A stretch of 64,000 bases of DNA, taken from assembly GCF_001469165.1 (NCBI RefSeq), contig NZ_JABX01000011.1, positions 62,001 through 126,000 of the forward strand, written 5' to 3'. The number at the start of each line of letters is the position of its first letter. Position 1 is the stretch's first letter. A model generated the notes under the pieces. The model saw only the letters and a program-made list of their open reading frames with translations. It did not search any database and was not told the DNA's origin. The position numbers and the translations under genes are program-made. Shown here in pieces: positions 10,018 to 18,070 of the stretch. The stretch comes from Thiohalocapsa sp. ML1. Its GTDB lineage: Bacteria > Pseudomonadota > Gammaproteobacteria > Chromatiales > Chromatiaceae.

Positions 10018-10512
10018 ATGAAGACCACGGGAATGAATCAACGAGGCCTGGCTATGTTGGGCCTGTTGGCGTGCATCGGTGGATCCAACGTCTACGCCGA
10101 GGCGTTCGTGCTCCGCGATGCCCAGTTGGATGCCGTCGTCGCCGGTCAGGCCGTGCGGCCCGAGGCAGTGACGGTTGCCGACGCGCGGGCGGAGGGGAGA
10201 AACGCCTTTTCGTATACGAGGACCTTCGCCGCCATCGACGTGTCGGAGGAAACCCCTGCGCTGTCTACGGCGCTCAGCTCCACCTATGTAACCAACTACG
10301 GTGTCGCTTATGCGACCGGTCGTGGTCCCGGCGCCAGTCACAATGCCGTCACGGCGGGGCTCAATCAGCAGGCGGGCCCGACCGCGGGCCCGGGGTTGCG
10401 CATCCACAACCATGTGGGCCGCCACAGCAGTTACTCGGTGGTCAGTGGTTCATCCGTGACAAGCCATGTGATCGACCGTCACGCCATGATCCAAAGGCAC
10501 CGGCCCTGGTGA
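10018..10512 (+). CDS. small secreted protein, candidate Fap-type amyloid subunit
   Basis: 164 residues. A Sec signal peptide (about 1-28, ending NVYAEA) is followed at once by VLRDAQLDAVVAGQ, which resembles the leader motif recognised by C39 peptidases (L...LD.V.AG). The mature part is rich in Ala, Ser, Gly, Thr and Asn with few charged residues, and holds NYGVAYATGRG and HNAVTAGLNQQAG. The latter recalls the GVNxAAGxxNQQ repeat of Pseudomonas FapB/FapC, but appears only once. A good GGGGAG site precedes the ATG. The next gene encodes a related protein and a FapD-like peptidase lies downstream. A role as amyloid or matrix subunit is inferred, not shown. Confidence 0.6.
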   Translation: MKTTGMNQRGLAMLGLLACIGGSNVYAEAFVLRDAQLDAVVAGQAVRPEAVTVADARAEGRNAFSYTRTFAAIDVSEETPALSTALSSTYVTNYGVAYATGRGPGASHNAVTAGLNQQAGPTAGPGLRIHNHVGRHSSYSVVSGSSVTSHVIDRHAMIQRHRPW

Positions 10513-10757
10513 GGGTCTGACGGGCGAGGGCGCGGTGGCCCTTCCCGCGGAGGTCCCTCCTGCGGACGCTGAATCCGGGTCAGGCCGCGGCGGCGGTCCA
10601 AATCCCGGAGTGTCGTCCGAAACGAATCCAGTCGGCCGCTGGCGCGCAAACTGCGGCCGCCAAGATTACTCGACGGGCTAGCTCGGCACGTCGGGTAAGT
10701 ACCGCCTGCCCTGCGCAGGCAATCGACGATGAAACCCAACCCGCTATGGAGATGATG

Positions 10758-11273
10758 ATGAAGAAGCTGATCATTGCCGCAAGCACCGTGTCCCTGTTGG
10801 TCTTTGGTGCGTCCGTCAGCGCGGAGCAGCGCCTTAGCGCCGCCGAGATGGACGGCGTCACGGCCGCCGGCTTCGCGGAGTACTTTGCCAGCGCACGCGC
10901 CCGCGGCGTGGAGTCCGTCACCGAGGTCGAAACCTACGGCGATACCTACACGGTTGACACGGCCCGCGTCCCCGCTCAGGTCGGTGGTATCGATGTCGTT
11001 CGCTCCGAGGGTGGTGCGCGCACGTACGCGTACGCTCGCGGCAGCTTCGCCGAGGCCGACGGCTACGTCGAGGGTGATACCGAGGGCACATTGGCGTCGG
11101 ACACCTACGGCGACTCGATGGCTGACGCCGACACCACGGGTGCTCTGCGCCCCGGCTCGCGCGTTTCCGCGTACTCCTACAACTACGGGGTGTCGAATGC
11201 TTCGGAAATCGTGCTCGGCCGCACCGCTTCGGCCAACAGCAGCGCCGGCTCGTCGGTCATCATCGGCAACTAA
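10758..11273 (+). CDS. small secreted protein, paralogue of the preceding candidate amyloid subunit
   Basis: 171 residues with a clear signal peptide (MKKLIIAASTVSLLVFGASVSA), then EQRLSAAEMDGVTAAGF, the same leader-like motif as the preceding gene. The mature region is acidic and Tyr/Thr/Ala/Gly-rich, without Cys, and ends with YNYGVSNASEIVLGRTAS, matching NYGV...GR in its neighbour. It has no long tandem repeats. ATG codons at 10746, 10752, 10755 and 10758 are in frame; GGAG at 10748-10751 favours 10758. It is followed by a strong intrinsic terminator. Function inferred from context: amyloid or matrix component. Confidence 0.6.
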   Translation: MKKLIIAASTVSLLVFGASVSAEQRLSAAEMDGVTAAGFAEYFASARARGVESVTEVETYGDTYTVDTARVPAQVGGIDVVRSEGGARTYAYARGSFAEADGYVEGDTEGTLASDTYGDSMADADTTGALRPGSRVSAYSYNYGVSNASEIVLGRTASANSSAGSSVIIGN

Positions 11274-11317
11274 GCCTGCTTGACGCGTCTCGACCGCAAG
11301 GTTGATCCCGCGCGTCG

Positions 11318-11348
11318 CAGACCCTACGCGCCCGCGTAGGGTCTGTTT
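11318..11348 (+). terminator. rho-independent terminator after the two small secreted-protein genes
   Basis: Perfect 12-bp stem CAGACCCTACGC (11318-11329) paired with 11334-11345 across a 4-base loop, followed by TTT. It closes the unit formed by the genes at 10018 and 10758. Confidence 0.85.
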
Positions 11349-11501
11349 GCTTATCTGACATCAATGGAACAACGGGGCAATGGGACAACGGGGCATCGCT
11401 TGGGTCCCGGCGGTGCGCGAGATCGCTGGTGCGCTACGTCGCCCCCCTGCCCGACAGTCGATCAGTCACAGTCGATCAATCATGTTTCTGGAGGTCTCGT
11501 G

Positions 11502-11969
11502 ATGAATCCTGGTTTCCTTGGCAAGCTGCTGTTCCTCGCCGCCCTCGTCGCCGTGCTGACGAGCGGAGTCGCGAGCGCTCAGCGCGGCGGCTTCGACCGT
11601 CCCGACTTCGGCTCCGGCGACTCCGACACCGGGCCGGCGATGGTGGTCCTGAAGTGCGCGGTGACCCACGGCAGCGTCCCGGCGGGCAGCGCGCCGAACG
11701 GCAACTGCTCGTGTTCGTCCTCCGGTGAGGGCAGTTCCTTCTGCAGCTGCTCCAGCGGCAGCGGCAGCGGCAACACGGCGCCCGCGGCCGCGCCGAGTCT
11801 GGTGGTGTCCGAGATCTATGCGAGCCCGGGCGTGGCGGAGGCGGTGCTGGCGGACGTGGCAGCGGCGGATAGCTGCCAAGCCGCGGTGTCTATGCTTAAC
11901 GCCAGCGCTGGCAATCGCACCGGCAAGGCTTGCGATTTTTCCAACCTCTGGTGGAGTTGCGAGCTGTAA
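11502..11969 (+). CDS. cysteine-rich secreted protein with two CxC motifs
   Basis: 155 residues, not a recognised family. It has a signal peptide ending near VASAQ, then a Gly/Asp/Ser linker and a Cys-rich, Ser/Gly-rich segment with NCSCSSSGEGSSFCSCSSG, i.e. two CxC motifs. Further single Cys residues occur in VLKCAV, DSCQ, KACDF and at the C-terminal WWSCEL, giving eight after the signal peptide. This fits a disulfide-stabilised exported protein. Pseudomonas Fap proteins carry CxC motifs, which is suggestive here, but the sequence is otherwise unlike FapB/C/E. GGAGG lies 7 bases before the ATG; an in-frame GTG sits just upstream. Confidence 0.6.
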   Translation: MNPGFLGKLLFLAALVAVLTSGVASAQRGGFDRPDFGSGDSDTGPAMVVLKCAVTHGSVPAGSAPNGNCSCSSSGEGSSFCSCSSGSGSGNTAPAAAPSLVVSEIYASPGVAEAVLADVAAADSCQAAVSMLNASAGNRTGKACDFSNLWWSCEL

Positions 11970-12199
11970 CAGCGGACGCTGCACGCCGGTCAGTGCACCG
12001 ACGATTACGGCAGGGCGGCTGAGTCGCCCGCCCGCGCATCGTCCTGTTCAGGAAGGGGCGTGCGCCGATCCGCCGGCGACATCCCACGCTTGTGCATCGG
12101 TACGAGCCTCATTTCGCCGCAACCCCATGACGTCCTGGACCAACCGCGACATGGGGGGCTCGAATCCATCCACGCCAGCCCTCCGCGCTTCGGACGTTA

Positions 12200-12331
12200 C
12201 GCGGTGCGTAGCGCTCGTGCGCGGCCTTCAGGTCGGCAATCATCTTCGGCAGCAACGCGCGCCTGCTCGGGAGTGAGCGTCCGAAGGTAGTCGTCGTCGA
12301 TCCGGCGCAGATCGCGCTCGCTCAGATGCAT
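12200..12331 (-). pseudogene. IS66-type transposase N-terminal remnant, frameshifted
   Basis: Reading leftward from the ATG at 12331 gives MHLSERDLRRIDDDYLRTLT, the start of IS66-family TnpC-like proteins. After about 26 codons the homology continues in another frame as LLPKMIADLKAAHERYA and then ends. So it is a frameshifted, truncated fragment of a transposase, lying between the candidate amyloid genes and the C39 peptidase gene. Confidence 0.65.
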
Positions 12332-12395
12332 GCTGGTGCCGCAGCAGGTCCCCCGTCGTCGGATCTGCGGGTGATCTTGCCGCACCAGGCGAGCT

Positions 12396-12530
12396 TTACC
12401 ATGAAAGTCGCGCGCAGCGCGCTCCTTAATCTTCCTCTCCCTCTGGGAGAGGGCCGGGGTGAGGGAAACGGCTATGGCGAGCAGCGCCTTTCATCCTCCG
12501 GGGTGGCGCTGGTCGCCATGGCCGTTCGTC
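12396..12530 (+). repeat. dispersed element C (GGGAGAGGGCCGGGGTGAGG type), copy 1
   Basis: About 135 bp beginning TTACCATGAAAGTCGCGCGC and ending near GGTCGCCATGGCCGTT. It contains the widespread proteobacterial motif CTCTGGGAGAGGGCCGGGGT. Two more copies are in this window at 14852 and 63132. Confidence 0.85.
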
Positions 12531-12859
12531 TGCAACCCGCTGAGCGCACCCGAAGCGACGCTGCACGCCTATCGGTGATTTTAGGAGCGTGCTCACGGTA
12601 ACGCACCGACGTTCACCTAGGGGTAGACCCCATTTTGCCTACTTGTACGGTCGGTTCCGCCACGGAGCGGATTCCATCGTGCACAATAGCCACATTGAAG
12701 TGCCCAGCGGACCTGATGGCCGACGACGTTTCCTATTCAAACCGCGTCTTCGCTCCGCGTCTCCTCGATGAACGCTTGCAAGCGGTAAGCAGATGTCCTC
12801 TGAAATGGCTCCGCGTTCCCGCGTTGACTGACTACGGGGCTCGACCTGTGAGCAAACTG

Positions 12860-13489
12860 ATGAAAGAGACAACTGGCATGTTCCGCTTGTTCTGGCTTTA
12901 TTGTGCTTTGCTGTGCGTGGACGGTGCGCATGCCGAGCCGGTCCGCTCCGTCCGCTCCCTCATCGAGCAACGCCACGAGAGTGTGGTGTTGCAGGAGTAT
13001 GACCTGAGCTGCGGTGCTGCGGCGCTGACGACGCTGCTGCGCTACCAGTACGGCGAGCCCGTTACCGAGAAGCAGGTCGCCTTGGCGCTCATCGATCGGC
13101 CCGAGTATCTCCGCCAGCCCGAGCTTATCCGGCAGCAACAGGGATTCTCGCTGCTCGATCTGAAACGCTACGCTGACGCTCGCGGCTATACAGGGGTCGG
13201 CTTCGGCAAGCTGGATCTGCAAGATCTGGTTCGTCGAGCGCCGATTCTGGTGGCGATCCGAACCCATGGCTACAACCATTTCGTCGTCTTCCGGGGCCGC
13301 CTCGGTGATCGTGTTTTGCTCGCCGATCCCGCTTGGGGGAACAGGACGATGACCATTGCGCGGTTCAATAGAGCGTGGATAGACTTCCCCGGCATCGGGC
13401 GAGTGGGATTCGTGGTGGAGGCCCCGGCAGGGACACCCACGCGGAATGATCTCGCGCCGCGGGCGGATCTCTTCCCCACACTGAATTGA
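12860..13489 (+). CDS. periplasmic C39-family cysteine peptidase, FapD-like
   Basis: 209 residues with an N-terminal signal sequence (FRLFWLYCALLCVDGAHAEP), then a single C39 peptidase domain. The catalytic Cys is in QEYDLSCGAAALTTLLRYQYG (the Gln forms the oxyanion hole), the His in THGYNHFVVFRG and the Asp in LADPAWGN. C39 domains cut after double-Gly-type leaders. A free-standing exported version next to a barrel gene is the hallmark of FapD in functional-amyloid operons. Likely substrates are the two small proteins upstream. Start is uncertain: ATG 12860 or ATG 12878 (GTG 12848 also possible). Confidence 0.82.
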   Translation: MKETTGMFRLFWLYCALLCVDGAHAEPVRSVRSLIEQRHESVVLQEYDLSCGAAALTTLLRYQYGEPVTEKQVALALIDRPEYLRQPELIRQQQGFSLLDLKRYADARGYTGVGFGKLDLQDLVRRAPILVAIRTHGYNHFVVFRGRLGDRVLLADPAWGNRTMTIARFNRAWIDFPGIGRVGFVVEAPAGTPTRNDLAPRADLFPTLN

Positions 13490-13600
13490 AAGCGCGGCAT
13501 CAGGTGCTTGCCACGGCGTTTCGTGCGCGCGTCTTGGCGTCTACATTCTCGCATCAGTGAGTCTATCTCTCGCATAGTTGAGTTTAACTAAGGAGTAGCC

Positions 13601-14749
13601 GTGGTGATCCGTGCCGCCGAAGAACAATCCGCCCCATCTGCCCCGATGCGCACAGCGCTCGTGCTCGCGATTGCCGCCACGATCGGCGCCGCCGACGCTC
13701 TGGCGCAGTCGTCGGAGGCCGCGCTACGTGCAGAGCTGCGCGAGCGCGACCAGCTCATTGCCGATCTGGTGAAGCGCGTTGAGAATCTAGAGCGTCGCGT
13801 CAGTGCGGGCGACGCGGCCGGAGAAGCCGTACCGCCGCGCGCCGCGAGCACGGCAGCCGAGGTCGAGCCGGCGCCGCGTGCTGCTTCGGAGCCCGGGGCG
13901 CTGGATGTCGATGAGCTGGCCGCCGAGCGAGCCCTCGAGCGGACACTGACCGCGGAGGGTGTCCTGCTGCTTCCCAAGGGCCAATGGGAAGTGGAGCCCT
14001 TCTTCTCGTATGCGCGGCGCGAAACCGAGCGGCCTGCCCTCATCGTGACGCCGACGACGCTGGCGCCGGCCACTGCCGAGATCCGTCGGAACGAGTATGA
14101 CGCAGGCTTGCGGGCGAAAGTCGGGCTGCCGTTCGACGCGCAGCTCGAGCTGGAGTTGCCGTACCGGGTCGTGAATCAGAAGCGCGTACTGCCGGAGGGC
14201 TCCGGGAGCTTCATCGCACCGCAGGGCACGGGCTCATCCTTCGGTGATATTCGCGTCGGCTTCTCCAAGACCCTGCTGCGCGAACGCGGCTGGCTTCCGG
14301 ACTTGGTGGGCCGCGTTGTCTGGGACAGCGACACCGGCAGCCGCACCGACGACGACATCGGACTCGGCATCGGCTTCAACGAGCTGCGCGTCGGTCTGTC
14401 GGCGTTGAAGCGGCAGGACCCACTCGCCTTCAGCATCGGCGTCAGCTACGAAACGACGTTCGAGCGCGGCGGGGTCGAACCGGGAGACGAGCTCGCCCTG
14501 ACACTCGGGACCTCGCTTGCGGTGAGCCCGGAGACGGCCCTGAGCGTCGCGCTGGCGCAAAGCTTCGCGGAGGAAACCAAGGTTAACGGCGTGCCGCTGC
14601 GCGACAGCAGCCAGGTGTCTTCGACGCTATTTTTCGGCGCGTCGTCCCTCTTGTCTCGCAACGCCCTGTTGTCTGTCGCGTTCGGGGTTGGTTTGACCGA
14701 AGGCGCCCCGGACTACACCGTCAGCGCATCCATACCGTTTCGCTTCTGA
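13601..14749 (+). CDS. outer-membrane transporter with N-terminal coiled coil, FapF-like
   Basis: 382 residues. A signal peptide (from the second Met, MRTALVLAIAATIGAADALA) precedes a heptad helix (LRAELRERDQLIADLVKRVE, then NLERRV). After an Ala/Pro linker comes a beta-barrel of alternating strands, starting around LPKGQWEVEPFFSYARRE and ending in the Phe-terminated strand VSASIPFRF typical of Bam substrates. Coiled coil plus barrel is the architecture of FapF, the trimeric pore that exports Fap amyloid subunits; such proteins are often auto-annotated as 'transporter'. The GTG start at 13601 has AGGAG 5 bases upstream; ATG 13646 would begin at the signal peptide. Confidence 0.75.
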   Translation: MVIRAAEEQSAPSAPMRTALVLAIAATIGAADALAQSSEAALRAELRERDQLIADLVKRVENLERRVSAGDAAGEAVPPRAASTAAEVEPAPRAASEPGALDVDELAAERALERTLTAEGVLLLPKGQWEVEPFFSYARRETERPALIVTPTTLAPATAEIRRNEYDAGLRAKVGLPFDAQLELELPYRVVNQKRVLPEGSGSFIAPQGTGSSFGDIRVGFSKTLLRERGWLPDLVGRVVWDSDTGSRTDDDIGLGIGFNELRVGLSALKRQDPLAFSIGVSYETTFERGGVEPGDELALTLGTSLAVSPETALSVALAQSFAEETKVNGVPLRDSSQVSSTLFFGASSLLSRNALLSVAFGVGLTEGAPDYTVSASIPFRF

Positions 14750-14851
14750 CGGTCAGTCGTTCCGGACTCGGCGCCGGCCGTTTCCGACGCCGGCTCCTGC
14801 TCCGGCGCGACCGGTCGCCTGTGTTTAGCGTGGACGCAGGCGCCGGCCGCG

Positions 14852-14988
14852 CTTACCATGAAAGTCGCGCGCAGCTCGCTCCTTAGGTCTCCCTTCTCCC
14901 TCTGGGAGAGGGCCGGGGTGAGGGCAACGGCCATGGCGAGCAGCGCCTTTGATGCTCCGGGGGGGCGCTGATCGCCATGGCCGTTAGT
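14852..14988 (+). repeat. dispersed element C, copy 2
   Basis: Second copy of the element at 12396, with the same ends and the GGGAGAGGGCCGGGGTGAGG core. Its right end supplies the stop codon of the convergent minus-strand gene (TAA at 14984-14986). Confidence 0.85.
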
Positions 14989-16600
14989 CCAGGTCACGCG
15001 TTCTGCCGAGAGAACTCCCCGGCGCAGTTTCGATCGCGGCCCGGCTGCGCGGCTTTTGGAGCCAACGATGCCGCCGTTGCAGCAGCAAGGCCCAGCCGAG
15101 CACCATCAACAGGCTGCTCGCCGGGAGACTCACGGCCGAGCGAATGCCGCCGTCCGGTCCGGCGCCGGCACCGGCACCGGCAAGAGACAAGAGGCCGGTC
15201 ACGCCCCGGGTGAATCGCTCGCTCCAGTTCAGCGGCGCGGCCGAAGGGGTGCCGAAGAAGAGGGCCGGCATCCCCGGCGTCGTGAAGTCGATTTGGCTCA
15301 GGAATGCGTTCAACCACGATGATGCAGTGACATCGGCGTCGATGACGGACATGATCGGCGCGAAGAACGTGAAGCCGTGCAGGTCTTCCAGGCTCGGGTC
15401 GTATACGAGCGTGGGCAGCTCGGCCGCCAGCAGCAGCCGGCCGCCCGCATCCTTGAGGCGGAATTGGTCCCCCGCGAAATAGTGCAGCCCCGCCGACATG
15501 CCGAGGTAGCCGAGCGGATCGATCTCGATGCTGCCGCCGGAGACTGGATCCTCTTGCATCTCAGGCCCGGCCAAGGCGTCGCCGGCGGCGTCCCAGAGCT
15601 GCGCCGCGGGAATCGGGTCGATGGTCAGCCGGCCGGTCGCGGGGTCCCAACGGACCTTCGGTGCCTGCTCGCCATCCTTCAGCACCACCGTGCCCAGCGC
15701 GCTGCCCCACTGCACGGTAGCGAAGGGCGGAACCTCCTGTGAGGACTCGCGGTGCTCGATGCGAACTTCGATGTTGAGTGTATCGTCCGGGCCGGTGACG
15801 GGCAGAAGCGGGATGCCCGCGCGAAGCGGCGCCGCCGGCTCGTCCCAGAGACCCAGCAGCACGCCGTCCGTCGCGAGGTTCGCCGCCAGCCAGCCGGCCC
15901 CCTCGAACGGCTTCGTCGCGCTGGACCGAACGGCGAGCTTCCCGTTCAGCATCTGGATTCCGAACTCCACCCGATCTCTGCGGGTGTGGTCGCCGACGCG
16001 CTGTTCGACGCTGATGCTGTGCCGAACGCTCCCGATGGCGTTGAAGGATTGGGTCGCGAGGCCGAGCAGGTCGAAGTCCCAATCGAACGCGAGGATCGGG
16101 CTGTCCGCCGTCGCGGTCGGCCACGTGCCGCTGGCGCTGGCTATTGGCGCGAGCTCCACCGCCCAGTCGATGTCGGATCGAGCGATGGCGCGACCGAAAT
16201 AGGGCCCTGATTGCAGGGCTTCCGCTGCCGTCGCGTGCGTCGCGCGCACCCTAAGCAGCCGCGTCGCGGCTGCAGTCGCCGTTCGGTCGTTCTCGGGCGG
16301 GTACTCGGTTGCGCGCACCGAGGCCATGGCGTCCGCCACATGAGCGCTGGAGCCGACCGCGGGCAACAGCTCGGCACCCGTTGTCAGCGAGGTGCGCGAT
16401 TCGCTCAGCGTGAACGTCGCGGCGGTCGTCTTCACACGCAGGCGCTCCTTCGGGGGCGCCCCCGCACCGATCGACGGCACGACGACGCCGATGTCACCCG
16501 GCGCCAACAACCCTACCTCAAGCAGGAAGCTGCTCTGCGTGCCGGCCCAGGGGAGGGGCGTCGCTGCCGCACCCGCCGACAGGCCGAGCAAGACCAGCAT
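14984..16600 (-). CDS. large secreted protein with PEP-CTERM-like C-terminal signal
   Basis: 538 residues from the ATG at 16600; the frame is open further upstream but looks non-coding. A hydrophobic N terminus (MLVLLGLSAGAAA) fits a signal peptide, though it lacks its own basic residues, so the real start may be further left of the protein. The body has no recognised domain and appears beta-rich. Near the C terminus, SAVSLPASSLLMVLGWALLL is followed by QRRHRW. This matches the VPLPAS-helix-Arg layout of PEP-CTERM proteins sorted by exosortase, with V-S-L-P in place of V-P-L-P and an unusual tail of about 25 residues after the basic cluster. No exosortase gene is in the window. Confidence 0.65.
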   Translation of the reverse strand: MLVLLGLSAGAAATPLPWAGTQSSFLLEVGLLAPGDIGVVVPSIGAGAPPKERLRVKTTAATFTLSESRTSLTTGAELLPAVGSSAHVADAMASVRATEYPPENDRTATAAATRLLRVRATHATAAEALQSGPYFGRAIARSDIDWAVELAPIASASGTWPTATADSPILAFDWDFDLLGLATQSFNAIGSVRHSISVEQRVGDHTRRDRVEFGIQMLNGKLAVRSSATKPFEGAGWLAANLATDGVLLGLWDEPAAPLRAGIPLLPVTGPDDTLNIEVRIEHRESSQEVPPFATVQWGSALGTVVLKDGEQAPKVRWDPATGRLTIDPIPAAQLWDAAGDALAGPEMQEDPVSGGSIEIDPLGYLGMSAGLHYFAGDQFRLKDAGGRLLLAAELPTLVYDPSLEDLHGFTFFAPIMSVIDADVTASSWLNAFLSQIDFTTPGMPALFFGTPSAAPLNWSERFTRGVTGLLSLAGAGAGAGPDGGIRSAVSLPASSLLMVLGWALLLQRRHRWLQKPRSRAAIETAPGSSLGRTRDLD

Positions 16601-16954
16601 CGTAGCGCGGGGCGGCGGGAGCCGGCGGATTACCCGGCGAGTCTTGCGTCCCGCGCCCGGCCGCGGGGATCGCGGCTGGAGATCGGATACGAGAGATGCG
16701 GACGCGGCGCAAAGCCGTGCGGAAGTCGGGCTGTTCAACGGCGGAGCGGGGCCTGACGCCGGGTAGGAGGAAGAACCAACTTTATCGCACGCGAAGCGGC
16801 GGCCGCTGCATCCTCTCCTTGCCGAGAAACGGATAGGGATAAGCACTCTCCGGCCTGCGTCGGGTAAGCTCGGGTGCAGTAGCCTGCTGTGTGTTGGGCT
16901 ACAGAGAGTCTGTAAAGCCCGCGCGGGGGTCGTTGCTGCATTCCTCGCCGAGGC
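16601..16954. other. intergenic region upstream of the tRNA promoter
   Basis: About 350 bp between the PEP-CTERM-like gene and the tRNA operon. The minus-strand frame remains open through most of it, so an earlier start of that gene cannot be excluded. I see no other feature. Confidence 0.4.
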
Positions 16955-16983
16955 TTGACTGATCGACCCCCCAGCGCTATCCT
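16955..16983 (+). promoter_or_regulatory. sigma-70 promoter of the tRNA operon
   Basis: TTGACT (16955-16960), a 17-base spacer and TATCCT (16978-16983). Transcription would begin about 40 bases before tRNA-Pro. Close to consensus and correctly placed. Confidence 0.75.
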
Positions 16984-17033
16984 CCCACGGCTTAGATCGC
17001 TGCGCATCGCATCTAGGGGCGGTTCAGGCACTC

Positions 17034-17110
17034 CGGGGTATAGCGCAGTCTGGTAGCGCGCCTGCTTTGGGAGCAGGATGTCGGGGGTTCGAATCCCTCT
17101 ACCCCGACCA
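17034..17110 (+). tRNA. tRNA-Pro (TGG)
   Basis: 77 nt. Acceptor arms CGGGGTA/TACCCCG, anticodon stem CCTGC/GCAGG with loop TTTGGGA, T-loop GGTTCGAATCC, encoded CCA end. First gene of a four-tRNA operon. Confidence 0.97.
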
Positions 17111-17242
17111 ACAAGCAGGCTCTCGCGGGAGCGGTGTCAAAGTAGGCCCCAACCGGCGGGATACGGTATCGGCACGGCAAGCCCGGGGGGGGCGTTAGGC
17201 GGGCGAGACAGAGGCCGGCGAGACAGAGCCCCGTGACACAGA

Positions 17243-17319
17243 GCCCCGATAGCTCAGGCGGATAGAGCAGGAGCCTTCTAAGCTCTTGGTCGGGGGTTCG
17301 AGTCCTCCTCGGGGCGCCA
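17243..17319 (+). tRNA. tRNA-Arg (TCT)
   Basis: 77 nt. Acceptor arms GCCCCGA/TCGGGGC, anticodon loop CTTCTAA (anticodon TCT), GGTTCGAGTCC T-loop, encoded CCA. The last two bases of the anticodon stem include a G-T pair. Confidence 0.95.
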
Positions 17320-17419
17320 ACCCGAACCGGCCGGTCACATGCAAGTCCGACGCGTGTGCCGCCGATGGGGATACGCTGACGCACGGCGCCGCAAGCCGAC
17401 GTCAATGGCTGATTTCAAT

Positions 17420-17496
17420 GGCGGACGTAGCTCAGTTGGTAGAGCACCTGGTTGTGGCCTAGGTGGTCGTGGGTTCGAGCCCCATCGTTCGCCCCA
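17420..17496 (+). tRNA. tRNA-His (GTG)
   Basis: Anticodon loop TTGTGGC (GTG). Acceptor GCGGACG/CGTTCGC with the extra G at position -1 (17420) facing C73, the identity element of tRNA-His; encoded CCA. Confidence 0.96.
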
Positions 17497-17527
17497 ATTT
17501 CGACAGCGGCAGCGCCGCCCCTCTCAA

Positions 17528-17603
17528 GGGCCGTTAGCTCAGCTGGTAGAGCAGGGGACTCTTAATCCCTTGGTCCAAGGTTCGAATCCTTGACGGCCCA
17601 CCA
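17528..17603 (+). tRNA. tRNA-Lys (CTT)
   Basis: 76 nt. Acceptor GGGCCGT/ACGGCCC, anticodon loop CTCTTAA (CTT), T-loop GGTTCGAATCC, encoded CCA. Last gene of the operon and the left border of an accessory region. Confidence 0.96.
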
Positions 17604-17613
17604 GCACGATCAG

Positions 17614-17645
17614 GGGGCTACGGGAAACCGTAGCCCCTTTTTCTT
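17614..17645 (+). terminator. rho-independent terminator of the tRNA operon
   Basis: Perfect 10-bp stem GGGGCTACGG/CCGTAGCCCC with GAAA loop, then TTTTTCTT. Confidence 0.95.
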
Positions 17646-17782
17646 TGCCTTGGGGTACTGGTCGCGCACTGGTCGCCCAATGGCCATCAATCAATGGCGA
17701 CAAATGCGCCTTGCCTTGGGCAGCGCTCGCGCCCCGAGAATCCTGCCTCGAAACGCTCCGAACCCACGGCAGCCCGCGCGCT

Positions 17783-17806
17783 TGTGGGAGCGGCTTTAGC
17801 CGCGAG
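17783..17806. repeat. REP-like palindrome
   Basis: TGTGGGAGCGGCTTTAGCCG followed by CGAG: the stem GCGGCT/AGCCGC within the motif GTGGGAGCGGC that marks REP sequences of pseudomonads and xanthomonads. The rest of 17646-18070 shows no supported feature. Confidence 0.7.
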
Positions 17807-18070
17807 CTTTGATGGCCGACGGGCCGTTCCTCTGCTGCTTGGCGCTGCTTCCCGGCCGTAGAGCCCGCGGCCCCAGCGCAGCCGGCCCCGCTGGAGGCTG
17901 GCGATGTTCCGGGCGATTGGTCGCGGACTGGCGTGGAGGCGGTGCTGCTGTGGGCGGTCGGATTGCTCTGGCATCGACCGGCGGCGCGCGAGGGCGGCGA
18001 CGGCATCGGGCTGGAACGCAACTGCTCGGCGATTTCGCCGCGGATGTTGCAAGCGCGCTGGAGGCCAGCG

